Below, piece by piece: positions 18,124 to 26,522 of a stretch of DNA of 64,000 bases. The DNA comes from Methylobacterium sp. BTF04 (GTDB lineage: Bacteria > Pseudomonadota > Alphaproteobacteria > Rhizobiales > Beijerinckiaceae): NCBI RefSeq assembly GCF_010692745.1, contig NZ_JAAHTB010000012.1:1-64000 (forward strand). Reading direction: 5' to 3'. The position numbers and the translations under genes were made by a program. The notes under the pieces are model-generated. The model saw only the letters and a program-made list of their open reading frames with translations, made no database searches and was not told the DNA's origin. The stretch's first letter is position 1. The number at the start of each line of letters is the position of its first letter.

Positions 18124-18981
18124 TCACTCCGCCGCCATCCGGCTCGCCTCCCGATAGGGATGGGCCGGATAGGTCCCGATGATCCGCACTTCGCGCGAAA
18201 AATAGGCGAGTTCCTCGAGGGCACGGGCGAGGCCCGGATCCTCGGGATGGCCATCCACCTCGGCGTAAAACTGCGTCGCCGAGAATTGCCCGTCGACCAT
18301 GTAGCTCTCGAGCTTCGACATGTTGACGCCGTTGGTGGCGAAGCCGCCCATCGCCTTGTAGAGCGCGGCCGGAATGTTGCGCACGCGGAAGATGAAGCTC
18401 GTCACCGCCGGGCCGGCATCGGCCGCCATCGGCTCGGGCTCGGGCGAGAACACCACGAAGCGCGTGGTGTTGTGGCTCTCGTCCTCCACGTCACGGGCGA
18501 CGATGTCGAGCCCATAGACCTGTGCCGCAAGGGCGGGCGCCAGAGCGCCGCGGCTCGGATCTCCGGCCTCGGCGACCTCGCGCGCGGCACCGGCCGTGTC
18601 ACCGGCGACGATCGCCTTCAGACCGAGGCGCCGGATGATCTTGCGGCACTGGCCGAGTGCATGGACGTGGCTGTGGACGCTCTTCAATGCCTCCACGGGC
18701 GTGCCGGGCAGCACCATCAGCTGAAAATGGATCGGCAGGAAATGTTCGGCGACGATGTGGAGCGCCGAGGTCGGGATGAGATGGTGGATGTCGGCGACCC
18801 GCCCGGCGATCGAGTTCTCGATAGGGATCATCGCCCGCGCTGCCCGGCCCTCGGTGACCGCCGCGAAGGCGTCCTCGAAGGTCGGGCAAGGCAGCGGCGT
18901 CCAGTCGGGATAGGCCTGGGCGCAGATGATGTGGGAGTTGGCGCCGGGCTCGCCCTGATAGGAGATCGTGCGGTGGGGCAT
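18124..18981 (-). CDS. pheA: Prephenate dehydratase
   Basis: 285 residues. Monofunctional form: catalytic domain with ISYQGEPGANSHIICAQAYPD at the start, MIPIENSIAGRVADIHHLI, and the key Thr-Arg-Phe in DESHNTTRFVVFS; then an ACT domain (SFIFRVRNIPAALYKAMGGFATNGVNMSKLESYM) that senses phenylalanine. It converts prephenate to phenylpyruvate in phenylalanine synthesis. No chorismate mutase domain is fused, as usual in alphaproteobacteria. It lies 34 bases after kdsB on the same strand, likely co-transcribed. Confidence 0.96.
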   Translation of the reverse strand: MPHRTISYQGEPGANSHIICAQAYPDWTPLPCPTFEDAFAAVTEGRAARAMIPIENSIAGRVADIHHLIPTSALHIVAEHFLPIHFQLMVLPGTPVEALKSVHSHVHALGQCRKIIRRLGLKAIVAGDTAGAAREVAEAGDPSRGALAPALAAQVYGLDIVARDVEDESHNTTRFVVFSPEPEPMAADAGPAVTSFIFRVRNIPAALYKAMGGFATNGVNMSKLESYMVDGQFSATQFYAEVDGHPEDPGLARALEELAYFSREVRIIGTYPAHPYREASRMAAE

Positions 18982-19015
18982 GGCGGTCGATCTTTTTGCG
19001 GGGTGTCGGTGAGGA

Positions 19016-19759
19016 TCAATTAAGGCGGCGGGCGCTGAGCAACGCGCGGGCCCGCTCCAGATCGGCGGGGGTATCCACGCCCAGCGGCAGGTCGTCGACG
19101 ATCATCGCGTCGATGCGCATCCCGGCCTCCAAGGCGCGCAGTTGCTCCAGCTTCTCGCGGGTCTCGAGTTCCCCCGGCGGCAGGGCCATGAAGCGCGCGA
19201 GCGCCCGGCGGCGATAGGCGTAGAGGCCGATATGGTGGTGAAGAGGGCCCTCCCCCCAGGGGGCCGCAGCGCGAGTGAAGTAGAGCGCCCGCAACCGGCT
19301 CGGGCCGACGTGATGGCCGACGAGCTTGACCACGTTGGGGTCGTGGCGCTCCTCCTCGCGGGTAATGACCGCGCACAAGGTGGCGATATCCACAGATCGA
19401 TCGGCCAAAGGCGCGATCGCCGCACCGATTGCGGCCGGATCGATAGTCGGAAGGTCGCCCTGCACGTTGACGACCACGTCGTGATTGCCGTGCGGATCGA
19501 CGATCTCCAGGGCCTCCGCGAGCCGATCGGACCCGGTGGCATGGTCCGCCCGTGTCAGGACAGCGAGGCCGCCCGCGGCGGTGATCACATCGATGATGGC
19601 CGCGGTGTCGGTTGCCACCACCACCGGCCCGATGCCGGCTTCCACGGCGCGCCGCCAGACATGGACGATCATCGGTTCACCCGCGAGATCGGCGAGCGGC
19701 TTGTTCGGCAGGCGGGTCGCCGCCATGCGGGCAGGAATGAGGACAAGGGGATCGGACAT
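19016..19759 (-). CDS. kdsB: 3-deoxy-manno-octulosonate cytidylyltransferase
   Basis: 247 residues. Nucleotidyltransferase start [34 protein letters not shown], with [29 protein letters not shown] (metal-binding Asp), [17 protein letters not shown] and [15 protein letters not shown], all diagnostic of KdsB. It makes CMP-Kdo for lipopolysaccharide inner core assembly. Upstream of pheA in a probable two-gene unit and divergent from the cytochrome c gene. Confidence 0.96.
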   Translation of the reverse strand: MSDPLVLIPARMAATRLPNKPLADLAGEPMIVHVWRRAVEAGIGPVVVATDTAAIIDVITAAGGLAVLTRADHATGSDRLAEALEIVDPHGNHDVVVNVQGDLPTIDPAAIGAAIAPLADRSVDIATLCAVITREEERHDPNVVKLVGHHVGPSRLRALYFTRAAAPWGEGPLHHHIGLYAYRRRALARFMALPPGELETREKLEQLRALEAGMRIDAMIVDDLPLGVDTPADLERARALLSARRLN

Positions 19760-20138
19760 CGGTCTGGCGTCGATCTTTCGGTTTCAGAACGGCCGCCATG
19801 TCATGAGGCCATTCCGTCACGCTCACGGCCTTAAGCTCGACCGAAGCCGAAGCGGTGCCGGTGGCAAAGCGGCTCTATCAGCCGGGGGACGCCTTGTCAT
19901 CGCGAGGCGAAATCCCGGTCATCGCGAGGCGAACCCCTCCTTCCCGCGAAACGAAGCCCGCCTGGCCCTGTGCGTGCACGGGCGCGTGTCTGCGACTACG
20001 CGGTCCTGCACTCCGCCATTGTCAAGATCGGCCTTCAACGGCTAAGCACCCTCGATCCTTTCCAAAGTCCGGCGCGTGGCGCCACTGCCGGACCCATCCT
20101 GCGTACTTCCCCTGCCGGATACTTCGGAGTTGTCGAGA
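19760..20138. other. Divergent intergenic region kdsB / cytochrome c
   Basis: 379 bases holding promoters for both genes. It carries a 16-base direct repeat (19896-19911 and 19918-19933), listed separately. No convincing protein frame. Confidence 0.5.
19896..19933. repeat. Tandem 16-base direct repeat, extragenic
   Basis: GTCATCGCGAGGCGAA occurs at 19896-19911 and 19918-19933, six bases apart, so the period is 22 bases. The GTCATCGCGAG core resembles dispersed extragenic palindromic-type repeats seen in many alphaproteobacterial genomes; only this one locus is visible here. Confidence 0.7.
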
Positions 20139-20897
20139 ATGGACTCTTTCGAGCTGAACAAGGTCGCGGGTGCAGCGCTTGGCGCCGTCCTGTTCGCCGT
20201 CGGGTCGGGCTTCGTTGCCGAGCTGATCTACAATCCCAAGCCCGCCGGCACCGCCGGATATGCTCTACCCGAGCCGCAGGCCAAGGCCGCCGGCGCCTCC
20301 GCGGCGCCCGAGGCGCAGGCCGAGCCGCTGCCGATCCGGCTCGCCAGTGCCAGCGCGGACAAGGGCCAGTCGGGCGCCAAGAAGTGCACCTCCTGCCACA
20401 GCTTCGAGAAGGGTGGCCCGAACAAGGTCGGCCCGGACCTCTACGGCATCGTCGACCGGCAGCGCGCCCACCACGAGGGCTTCGAGTACTCGGCCGCGAT
20501 GAAGGAGAAGGGTGGCAACTGGAGCTACGACGAGCTCGACAAGTTCCTGACCAATCCGAAGGTCTACATCGCCGGCACCAAGATGGCGTTCGCCGGCATC
20601 ACCTCGCCCACCGAGCGGGCCGACGTCATCGCCTATCTGCGCACGCTGGCCGACACGCCGGCACCGCTCCCGGTGGCGGACAAGAAGGCCGAGGCCAAGC
20701 CTGTCGACGCCAAACCTGCCGAATCCAAGCCCGCCGAATCCAAGGCCGCCGCCGAATCCAAACCGACTGAGGGCAAGGCCGAGCCGAAGCCCGCAGCCCC
20801 TGCGGTGCCGAAAGCCGCGGAACCGAAGCCAGCGGACGCACCCCCGCCCGCTCCCGATGCGGCCCCGGCAGCCCCCGCCGAGAAGCCGGCGGAATAG
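20139..20897 (+). CDS. Membrane-anchored cytochrome c (CycM-like) with Ala/Lys/Pro-rich tail
   Basis: 252 residues from the ATG at 20139, with GGAG upstream; an in-frame ATG at 20076 would put extra residues before the anchor. Residues about 8-30 form an uncleaved signal anchor. Haem-binding CTSCH is at residues 83-87, GPNKVGPDLYGIVDR follows, and GTKMAFAG supplies the axial Met (about 148). This matches class I cytochromes of the rhizobial CycM type, which carry electrons from the bc1 complex to aa3 oxidase. The last 75 residues repeat AKP/AESKP-type units (Ala, Lys, Pro, Glu rich), absent from the core family and probably a flexible periplasmic tail. Confidence 0.9.
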   Translation: MDSFELNKVAGAALGAVLFAVGSGFVAELIYNPKPAGTAGYALPEPQAKAAGASAAPEAQAEPLPIRLASASADKGQSGAKKCTSCHSFEKGGPNKVGPDLYGIVDRQRAHHEGFEYSAAMKEKGGNWSYDELDKFLTNPKVYIAGTKMAFAGITSPTERADVIAYLRTLADTPAPLPVADKKAEAKPVDAKPAESKPAESKAAAESKPTEGKAEPKPAAPAVPKAAEPKPADAPPPAPDAAPAAPAEKPAE

Positions 20898-20927
20898 GCG
20901 AGCGTCGTCAATCAGCGAGACGATCGG

Positions 20928-20952
20928 AAAGGCCGGGTATTCCCCGGCCTTT
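20928..20952 (+). terminator. Terminator of the cytochrome c gene
   Basis: AAAGGCCGGG (20928-20937) pairs perfectly with CCCGGCCTTT (20943-20952) around a 5-base loop, then TTTGTTTT. A strong intrinsic terminator 30 bases past the stop. Confidence 0.92.
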
Positions 20953-21105
20953 TTGTTTTGGACCCCGCTTCGAGGCTCACGCCTCTGCGCGAAAATCGCT
21001 CACTTGGCGTCGCCCGCCGGTCCGTCCTAGAACGGCGCCCTGCCGTCGCCGCTCAGGCGACGAAAACGCGCCGCCGACGGACCATTCGGAGACCGCCAGA
21101 TCGTG

Positions 21106-22989
21106 ATGCGACAAGCCCTGCTCGGACGCCTCCTCGCTGCCACCCTGGCCGTTCTCACCGTGGGATCGCGCGCCTGGGCGCAGGAACCGGCGCCTGCAGC
21201 GCCGAGCGGGCCGTGGCTTCACGCCGTCACGCTGATGGGGCAGCCCAAATACCCGGCCGATTTCAAGGCCTTCGACTATGCCGACCCGGCAGCCCCCAAG
21301 GGTGGCCTCGTGCGCCTCGGGGCGCAGGGCGGCTTCGACAATTTCAATGTCGTCGTGTCCGGCCTCAAGGGCGACCTCGAAGGCGGCATCGCGATCCTCT
21401 ACGACACCCTGATGACCGAATCGGCCGATGAGCCGTTCACCTCCTACGGCCTGCTCGCCGATGGCGTGCGGCTCGCCGACGACCTCTCGGCGGTGTCCTA
21501 CAGGCTCCGTGAGGGCGCCCACTGGCACGACGGCGCACCGATCACCGCCGAGGACGTGGTCTGGTCGTTCGATACACTGAAGGCCAACAGCCCGTTCTAC
21601 GCCGCCTATTATCAAACGGTGACGAAAGCCGCGGTGACCGGTCCACGCGAAGTGACCTTTACCTTCGCCGAGAAGGGCAACCGCGAATTACCGCAGGTGA
21701 TCGGCCAGCTCCGCGTGCTGCCCAAGCATTGGTGGACCGGCAAGGATGCGCAGGGACGCCCGCGCGACGCCACCCAAACCACCCTTGAGATCCCCCTCGG
21801 CTCCGGCCCCTACCGGCTCGCGAAGTTCGAGCCCGGCCGTAGCGCCACCTATGAGCGGGTGGCGGATTACTGGGGCAAGGATCTGCCGGTGAATGCCGGT
21901 CGGAACAATTTCGGCACGATGCGCTACGAATATTTTCGCGACTCCACCGTGCTGATCGAGGCACTGAAGGGCGACCTGTTCGACTTTCGCCAGGAGAACG
22001 TCGCGCGCAATTGGGCCACGGCCTACGATAATTTCCCGGCCGTGAAGGACGGTCGCCTGATCAAGGAGGAGTTCCCGGATCGCGGCAACGGCACGATGCA
22101 GGCTTTCGTATTCAACACCCGCCGGCCGAAATTCGCCGATCCGCGTGTCCGCCGGGCTTTCAACCTCGCGATGAACTTCGAGGAGATGAACCGCTCGCTG
22201 TTCTTCGGCCTCTACAAGCGGATCGACTCCTATTATTTCGGCTCCGAACTCGCGTCCTCCGGCCTTCCGCAAGGAGAGGAACTGGCGATCCTGGAGAGCG
22301 TGAAGTACAAGGTTCCGGCGAGCGTCTTCACCACGCCCTATACCAACCCGGTCAACGGCAACCCGGATGCGGTCCGGGCCAACCTGCGCGAGGCGGTCCG
22401 TCTCCTCAAGGAGGCCGGCTACGAGTTGCGCAACGGCCAGATGACCGATGTGAAAACCGGCGAGCCGCTCACCCTGGAATTCCTGGAATTCCAGAGTGTG
22501 TTCGAGCGGGTGGTGCTGCCGTTCGCGGCGCAGTTGAAGCTCATCGGCATCAACAGCAGCCTCCGGGTGATCGATCAGGCCCAGTACCAGAACCGCCTGC
22601 GCGCCTTCGATTTCGACGTCACCACCAGTTCGTGGGGTGAATCGTTGTCGCCCGGCAACGAGCAGCGCGAGTATTGGGGCTCGGCCGCTGCCGACAAGGC
22701 TGGTTCGCGCAACCTGATCGGCATCAAGGATCCGGCCATCGACGCGCTGATCGAGCGGGTGATCTACGCAGCGGATCGGCCCGGCGTGCTCGCGGCGACG
22801 CATGCCCTCGACCGGGTGTTGCTCGCCCATGATTACGTGGTGCCGCAATGGGCCTCCAACGTCGCGCGGACCCTGCGCTGGAATCGCTTCGCCCACCCCA
22901 AAACTCTGCCGCTCTACGGAAGCTCGGGCTTTCCCACCACGTGGTGGTACGACGAGGCACTGGCCGCCAAGACCGGGGCGCCGCGGTGA
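21106..22989 (+). CDS. Extracellular solute-binding protein, family 5 (YejA-like), copy 1
   Basis: 627 residues from the ATG at 21106 (a GTG directly before is possible). Signal peptide MRQALLGRLLAATLAVLTVGSRAWA-Q. YejA-type features: LMGQPKYPADFKAFDYADPAAPKGG, FDNFNVVVSGLKGDLEGGIAILYDTLM, WHDGAPITAEDVVWSFDTLK, and PLGSGPYRLAKFEPGR. It binds oligopeptides or peptide-like compounds in the periplasm; E. coli YejA is the binding protein for microcin C import. It is the first gene of a run with a second binding protein and YejB, overlapping the next gene by 4 bp. Confidence 0.92.
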   Translation: MRQALLGRLLAATLAVLTVGSRAWAQEPAPAAPSGPWLHAVTLMGQPKYPADFKAFDYADPAAPKGGLVRLGAQGGFDNFNVVVSGLKGDLEGGIAILYDTLMTESADEPFTSYGLLADGVRLADDLSAVSYRLREGAHWHDGAPITAEDVVWSFDTLKANSPFYAAYYQTVTKAAVTGPREVTFTFAEKGNRELPQVIGQLRVLPKHWWTGKDAQGRPRDATQTTLEIPLGSGPYRLAKFEPGRSATYERVADYWGKDLPVNAGRNNFGTMRYEYFRDSTVLIEALKGDLFDFRQENVARNWATAYDNFPAVKDGRLIKEEFPDRGNGTMQAFVFNTRRPKFADPRVRRAFNLAMNFEEMNRSLFFGLYKRIDSYYFGSELASSGLPQGEELAILESVKYKVPASVFTTPYTNPVNGNPDAVRANLREAVRLLKEAGYELRNGQMTDVKTGEPLTLEFLEFQSVFERVVLPFAAQLKLIGINSSLRVIDQAQYQNRLRAFDFDVTTSSWGESLSPGNEQREYWGSAAADKAGSRNLIGIKDPAIDALIERVIYAADRPGVLAATHALDRVLLAHDYVVPQWASNVARTLRWNRFAHPKTLPLYGSSGFPTTWWYDEALAAKTGAPR

Positions 22990-24848
22990 GTGCTGCGCCG
23001 AGCCGGCGCACCCTGGTCCTCGGGGCCGGGGTCATCGCCGCCTCGGCGGCGTTGCCCGGCTCGAGCCGGGCGGATGGTCCCAGGACCAGCCACGGGCTGT
23101 CGAGCTTCGGCGAGCTGAAATACCCCGCCGATTTTCCGAACTTCGCCTATGTAAACCCGGAAGCGCCGCGCGGCGGCCGGTTCTCGGCGCAGCTCGCCTC
23201 CACAATGGGCAACCAGGCGTCGGACACCTTCAACACCCTCAACATCTACGTGCTGCGCGGCGATGGCGCCGCGGGCATGAACCTCACCTTCGACTCCCTG
23301 ATGGTGCGCGCCCTCGACGAACCCGACGCGCTCTACGGGCTCCTCGCCCGCTCGGTGGAGATCGCGCAGGACGGGCTGACCTATCGGTTCGCCCTGCGTC
23401 CGCAGGCCCGCTTCCACGACGGTTCGCGCCTGACGGCAAAGGACGTCGCCGCCTCGCTGATGCTCCTGAAGGAGAAGGGCCATCCCGAGATCGCGCAGGT
23501 GATCCGCGATATGACCGAGGCTGTGGCCGAGGGCGACGAGACCGTCGTGGTGCGCTTCGCGCCTGGTCGCAGCCGCGACTTGCCACTGTTCGTGACGACG
23601 CTGCCGATCTTCTCTCAGGCCTATTATGAAAAACGCGACTTCGAGGCGTCGTCGTTGGAGCCACCACTCGGGTCGGGCCCTTACCGGGTCGGGCGTATCG
23701 AGGCCGGCCGATTCATCGAGTTCGAACGGGTAGCCGATTACTGGGCCGCCGATCTGCCGGTGACGATCGGCCAGAACAATTTTGACGCCATCCGCTACGA
23801 GTATTTCCGCGATCGGCAGGTGGCGTTCGAGGCGTTCAAGGGCGGCGCGTTCACCTTTCGCGAGGAGTTCACCTCGCGGGTCTGGGCGACCGGCTACGAC
23901 TTTCCCGCTGTCACCGAGGGACGGGTGCGCAAGGAGGTCGTGCCCGACGCGCGCCCCTCGGGCACTCAGGGCTGGTGGATCAACACCCGCCGCGAGGCGT
24001 TTCGCGATGCGCGCATCCGCGAGGCGATCGGCCTGTGCTTCGACTTCACTTGGTCGAACAAGAACCTGATGTTCGGCGCCTATCAGCGCACCGCGTCGTT
24101 CTTCGAGAATTCCGAGCTCAAGGCCACCGGCAAGCCGGGGCGGGAGGAACTCGCCCTGCTCGATCCCATGCGCGCCGACTTGCCGGCGGATGTCTTCGGC
24201 GAGCCCTGGAGCCCACCGGATTCGGACGGCACCGGTCAGGACCGGGCATTGCTGAGCCGCGCCGTAGCCCTGCTGCGCGAGGCCGGCTGTACCCGTGAGG
24301 GCGGCACGATCCGCCTCCCCTCAGGCAAGCCGCTCGAGATCGAGTTCCTCGACAACGATCCGGTGTTCGAGCCGGTGACGCATCCCTTCATCCGCAACCT
24401 CGGGCTGATCGGGATCAAGGGCCGCATACGGCTCGTCGATGCCTCGCAGTATCAGGCGCGGCTCAAGGATTTCGACTTCGACGTGACCTCGCGCCGCTAT
24501 GCCGGCGGCATGACGCCCGGCCCCGAACTGCGCGAGATCTACGGCTCGCGCGCCGCCGACACCCCGGGCTCCAACAACCTCTCGGGCATCGCCAACCCGG
24601 CGGTGGATACGCTCATCGCCAAAGTCGTCGACGCCACCTCGCGCATCGAGATGGTCCATGCCGCTCGCGCCCTCGACCGGGTGCTGCGCGCGGGCCGCTA
24701 CTGGGTGCCGATGTGGTACAAGGCCGATCACCGGCTCGCGCTGTGGGATGTCTATGGCCGTCCGGCACAGGGTCCGGCCTACGACCTCGGCGTACCGGGT
24801 GTGTGGTGGTACGATGCCGCGAAAGCCCGGCGCATCGGCCGCAACTGA
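22986..24848 (+). CDS. Extracellular solute-binding protein, family 5 (YejA-like), copy 2
   Basis: 620 residues from a GTG at 22986 that overlaps the upstream TGA (GTGA). The N-terminus SRRTLVLGAGVIAASAALPGSSRA is a signal peptide with a twin-Arg start. Body is homologous to copy 1: FGELKYPADFPNFAYVNPEAPRGG, FDSLMVRALDEPDALYGLLA, FHDGSRLTAKDVAASLMLLK, EPPLGSGPYRVGRIEAGR. So it arose by tandem duplication and then diverged widely. Probably binds a different peptide for the same YejB-containing transporter. Confidence 0.92.
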   Translation: MSAAPSRRTLVLGAGVIAASAALPGSSRADGPRTSHGLSSFGELKYPADFPNFAYVNPEAPRGGRFSAQLASTMGNQASDTFNTLNIYVLRGDGAAGMNLTFDSLMVRALDEPDALYGLLARSVEIAQDGLTYRFALRPQARFHDGSRLTAKDVAASLMLLKEKGHPEIAQVIRDMTEAVAEGDETVVVRFAPGRSRDLPLFVTTLPIFSQAYYEKRDFEASSLEPPLGSGPYRVGRIEAGRFIEFERVADYWAADLPVTIGQNNFDAIRYEYFRDRQVAFEAFKGGAFTFREEFTSRVWATGYDFPAVTEGRVRKEVVPDARPSGTQGWWINTRREAFRDARIREAIGLCFDFTWSNKNLMFGAYQRTASFFENSELKATGKPGREELALLDPMRADLPADVFGEPWSPPDSDGTGQDRALLSRAVALLREAGCTREGGTIRLPSGKPLEIEFLDNDPVFEPVTHPFIRNLGLIGIKGRIRLVDASQYQARLKDFDFDVTSRRYAGGMTPGPELREIYGSRAADTPGSNNLSGIANPAVDTLIAKVVDATSRIEMVHAARALDRVLRAGRYWVPMWYKADHRLALWDVYGRPAQGPAYDLGVPGVWWYDAAKARRIGRN

Positions 24849-24860
24849 GGATACTCGCCT

Positions 24861-25964
24861 TTGCTCGGCTACATCCTGCGACGCCTCGCCCTGATGATCC
24901 CGACCATCTTCGGGATCATGCTCATTACCTTCGTCATCGTTCAGTTCGCCCCCGGCGGCCCGGTGGAGCGCGTACTGGCGCAGCTTCAGGGTCAGAGCGA
25001 GGGCAGCCTGTCGCGGGTGACCGGCGGTGCCGGCGATCTCGGCGGCTCGGCTCGATCCTCTGGCGGCGGCGAGGCCAGTTCCCGCTATCGCGGCGCCCAG
25101 GGGCTCGACCCGGCCTTCATCAAGAAACTCGAACAGCAATTCGGCTTCGACAAGCCGGCGCCCGAGCGCTTCGCCAAAATGATCTGGGACTACGCCCGGT
25201 TCGATTTCGGCAACAGCTACTTTCGCGATGTCTCGGTGCTGCAACTGATCCGCGAGCGGCTGCCGGTTTCGATCTCGCTGGGTCTGTGGATGACACTGAT
25301 CTCCTACGCGATTTCGATTCCGCTCGGCATCCGTAAGGCGGTGAGCGACGGTTCGCGCTTCGACCTGTGGACCTCGGCTGTCGTGATCGTCGGCTACGCG
25401 ATCCCGAGCTTCCTGTTCGGTATCGCGCTGATCATCCTGTTCGCCGGCGGCTCGTTCGTCCAGATCTTCCCGATCCGCGGCTTGACCAGCGAGAATTTCG
25501 AGACCCTCAGCCTGTGGGGGAAGCTGGTGGACTACGCTTGGCACATGACGCTGCCGCTCACCGCCCTGGTGCTGGGCGCCTTCGCAACCTCGACGCTGCT
25601 CACCAAGAACTCGTTCCTCGATGAGATCCGCAAGCAATACGTGCTGACCGCTCGGATGAAGGGCCTCTCCGAGCGGAGGGTGCTCTACGGGCACGTGTTT
25701 CGCAACGCCATGCTCATCGTCATCGCGGGCTTTCCCGCGGCCTTCATCTCGGCGTTCTTCACCGGCTCGCTCCTGATCGAGACGATCTTCTCGCTCGATG
25801 GCCTCGGACTCCTGTCCTTCACCTCCATCGTCGGGCGCGACTATCCTGTGGTCTTCGCGACGCTGTACATCTTCTCGCTCCTCGGGCTCGCGGTGAACCT
25901 GCTGTCCGATCTGATCTACACCTGGATCGATCCACGCATCGATTTTTCGGCGCGCGCCACATGA
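24861..25964 (+). CDS. yejB: Microcin C/oligopeptide ABC transporter permease YejB
   Basis: 367 residues from a TTG at 24861, with GAGG upstream. Six membrane segments: N-terminal MLGYILRRLALMIPTIFGIMLI, then a Gly/Ser-rich periplasmic insertion typical of YejB (LQGQSEGSLSRVTGG ... RYRGAQGLDPAFIKKLEQQFGFD), the core RERLPVSISLGLWMTLISYAISIPLGI, the EAA loop RKQYVLTARMKGLSERRVLYGHVFRNAML, and the C-terminal PRIDFSAR. It forms half the inner-membrane channel. No yejE or yejF follows, so the importer must be completed by genes elsewhere. Overlaps the next gene by 4 bp. Confidence 0.93.
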   Translation: MLGYILRRLALMIPTIFGIMLITFVIVQFAPGGPVERVLAQLQGQSEGSLSRVTGGAGDLGGSARSSGGGEASSRYRGAQGLDPAFIKKLEQQFGFDKPAPERFAKMIWDYARFDFGNSYFRDVSVLQLIRERLPVSISLGLWMTLISYAISIPLGIRKAVSDGSRFDLWTSAVVIVGYAIPSFLFGIALIILFAGGSFVQIFPIRGLTSENFETLSLWGKLVDYAWHMTLPLTALVLGAFATSTLLTKNSFLDEIRKQYVLTARMKGLSERRVLYGHVFRNAMLIVIAGFPAAFISAFFTGSLLIETIFSLDGLGLLSFTSIVGRDYPVVFATLYIFSLLGLAVNLLSDLIYTWIDPRIDFSARAT

Positions 25965-26464
25965 CCACCCTGCCCCTGGTCATTCGGCTGGAACGCCCAG
26001 GGGACGTCGCCGCCATCGATCGCCTGCATGCCCGCGCCTTCGGGCCGGGGCGCTTCGCCCGCACCGCCTATCGCCTTCGCGAAGGGACGCATCCCCTGGC
26101 CGAGCTGTGCTTCACGGCATTGGTCGGCACCTATCTGGTCGGCTCGATCCGCATCGGGCCGGCCGAAGCAAGCGGGCCACTCCTCGTGCTCGGGCCGCTG
26201 ACCGTCGATCCGAGTTTCGAGAAGCGCGGCATCGGCGCAGCGTTGATGCAGACCAGCCTGGATGCGGCGGTGGCCACGGGCCACAGCCTCGTCGTTCTGG
26301 TGGGCGACGGCCCCTATTACCGGCGCTTCGGCTTCACGCCGGTGCCCCCCGGACGCCTCGTGCCGCCCGGCCCCGTCGATCCGTCACGCTTCCTATGGCG
26401 CGAATTGAAGCCCGGCGCCTGCGAAACCGTCTCAGGCAGCGTCAGCGCCACCCGCAGCCGCTGA
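25961..26464 (+). CDS. GNAT N-acetyltransferase (YhbS-like)
   Basis: 167 residues; the ATG overlaps the yejB stop by 4 bp, so it is co-transcribed with the Yej genes. Features: IRLERPGDVAAIDRLHARAFGPGRFA, LGPLTVDPSFEKRGIGAALMQ (acetyl-CoA loop), and DGPYYRRFGFTPVP, which together mark the YhbS subgroup. Acetylation of an imported peptide or drug would fit its position (E. coli resists processed microcin C with a GNAT), but that is inference only. It is convergent with the next gene. Confidence 0.88.
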   Translation: MTTLPLVIRLERPGDVAAIDRLHARAFGPGRFARTAYRLREGTHPLAELCFTALVGTYLVGSIRIGPAEASGPLLVLGPLTVDPSFEKRGIGAALMQTSLDAAVATGHSLVVLVGDGPYYRRFGFTPVPPGRLVPPGPVDPSRFLWRELKPGACETVSGSVSATRSR

Positions 26465-26522
26465 CGCGTCGATCACGGGACGGGCGGATTGCGAAGACCG
26501 CGGATTGATCCGTCGACGTCCC

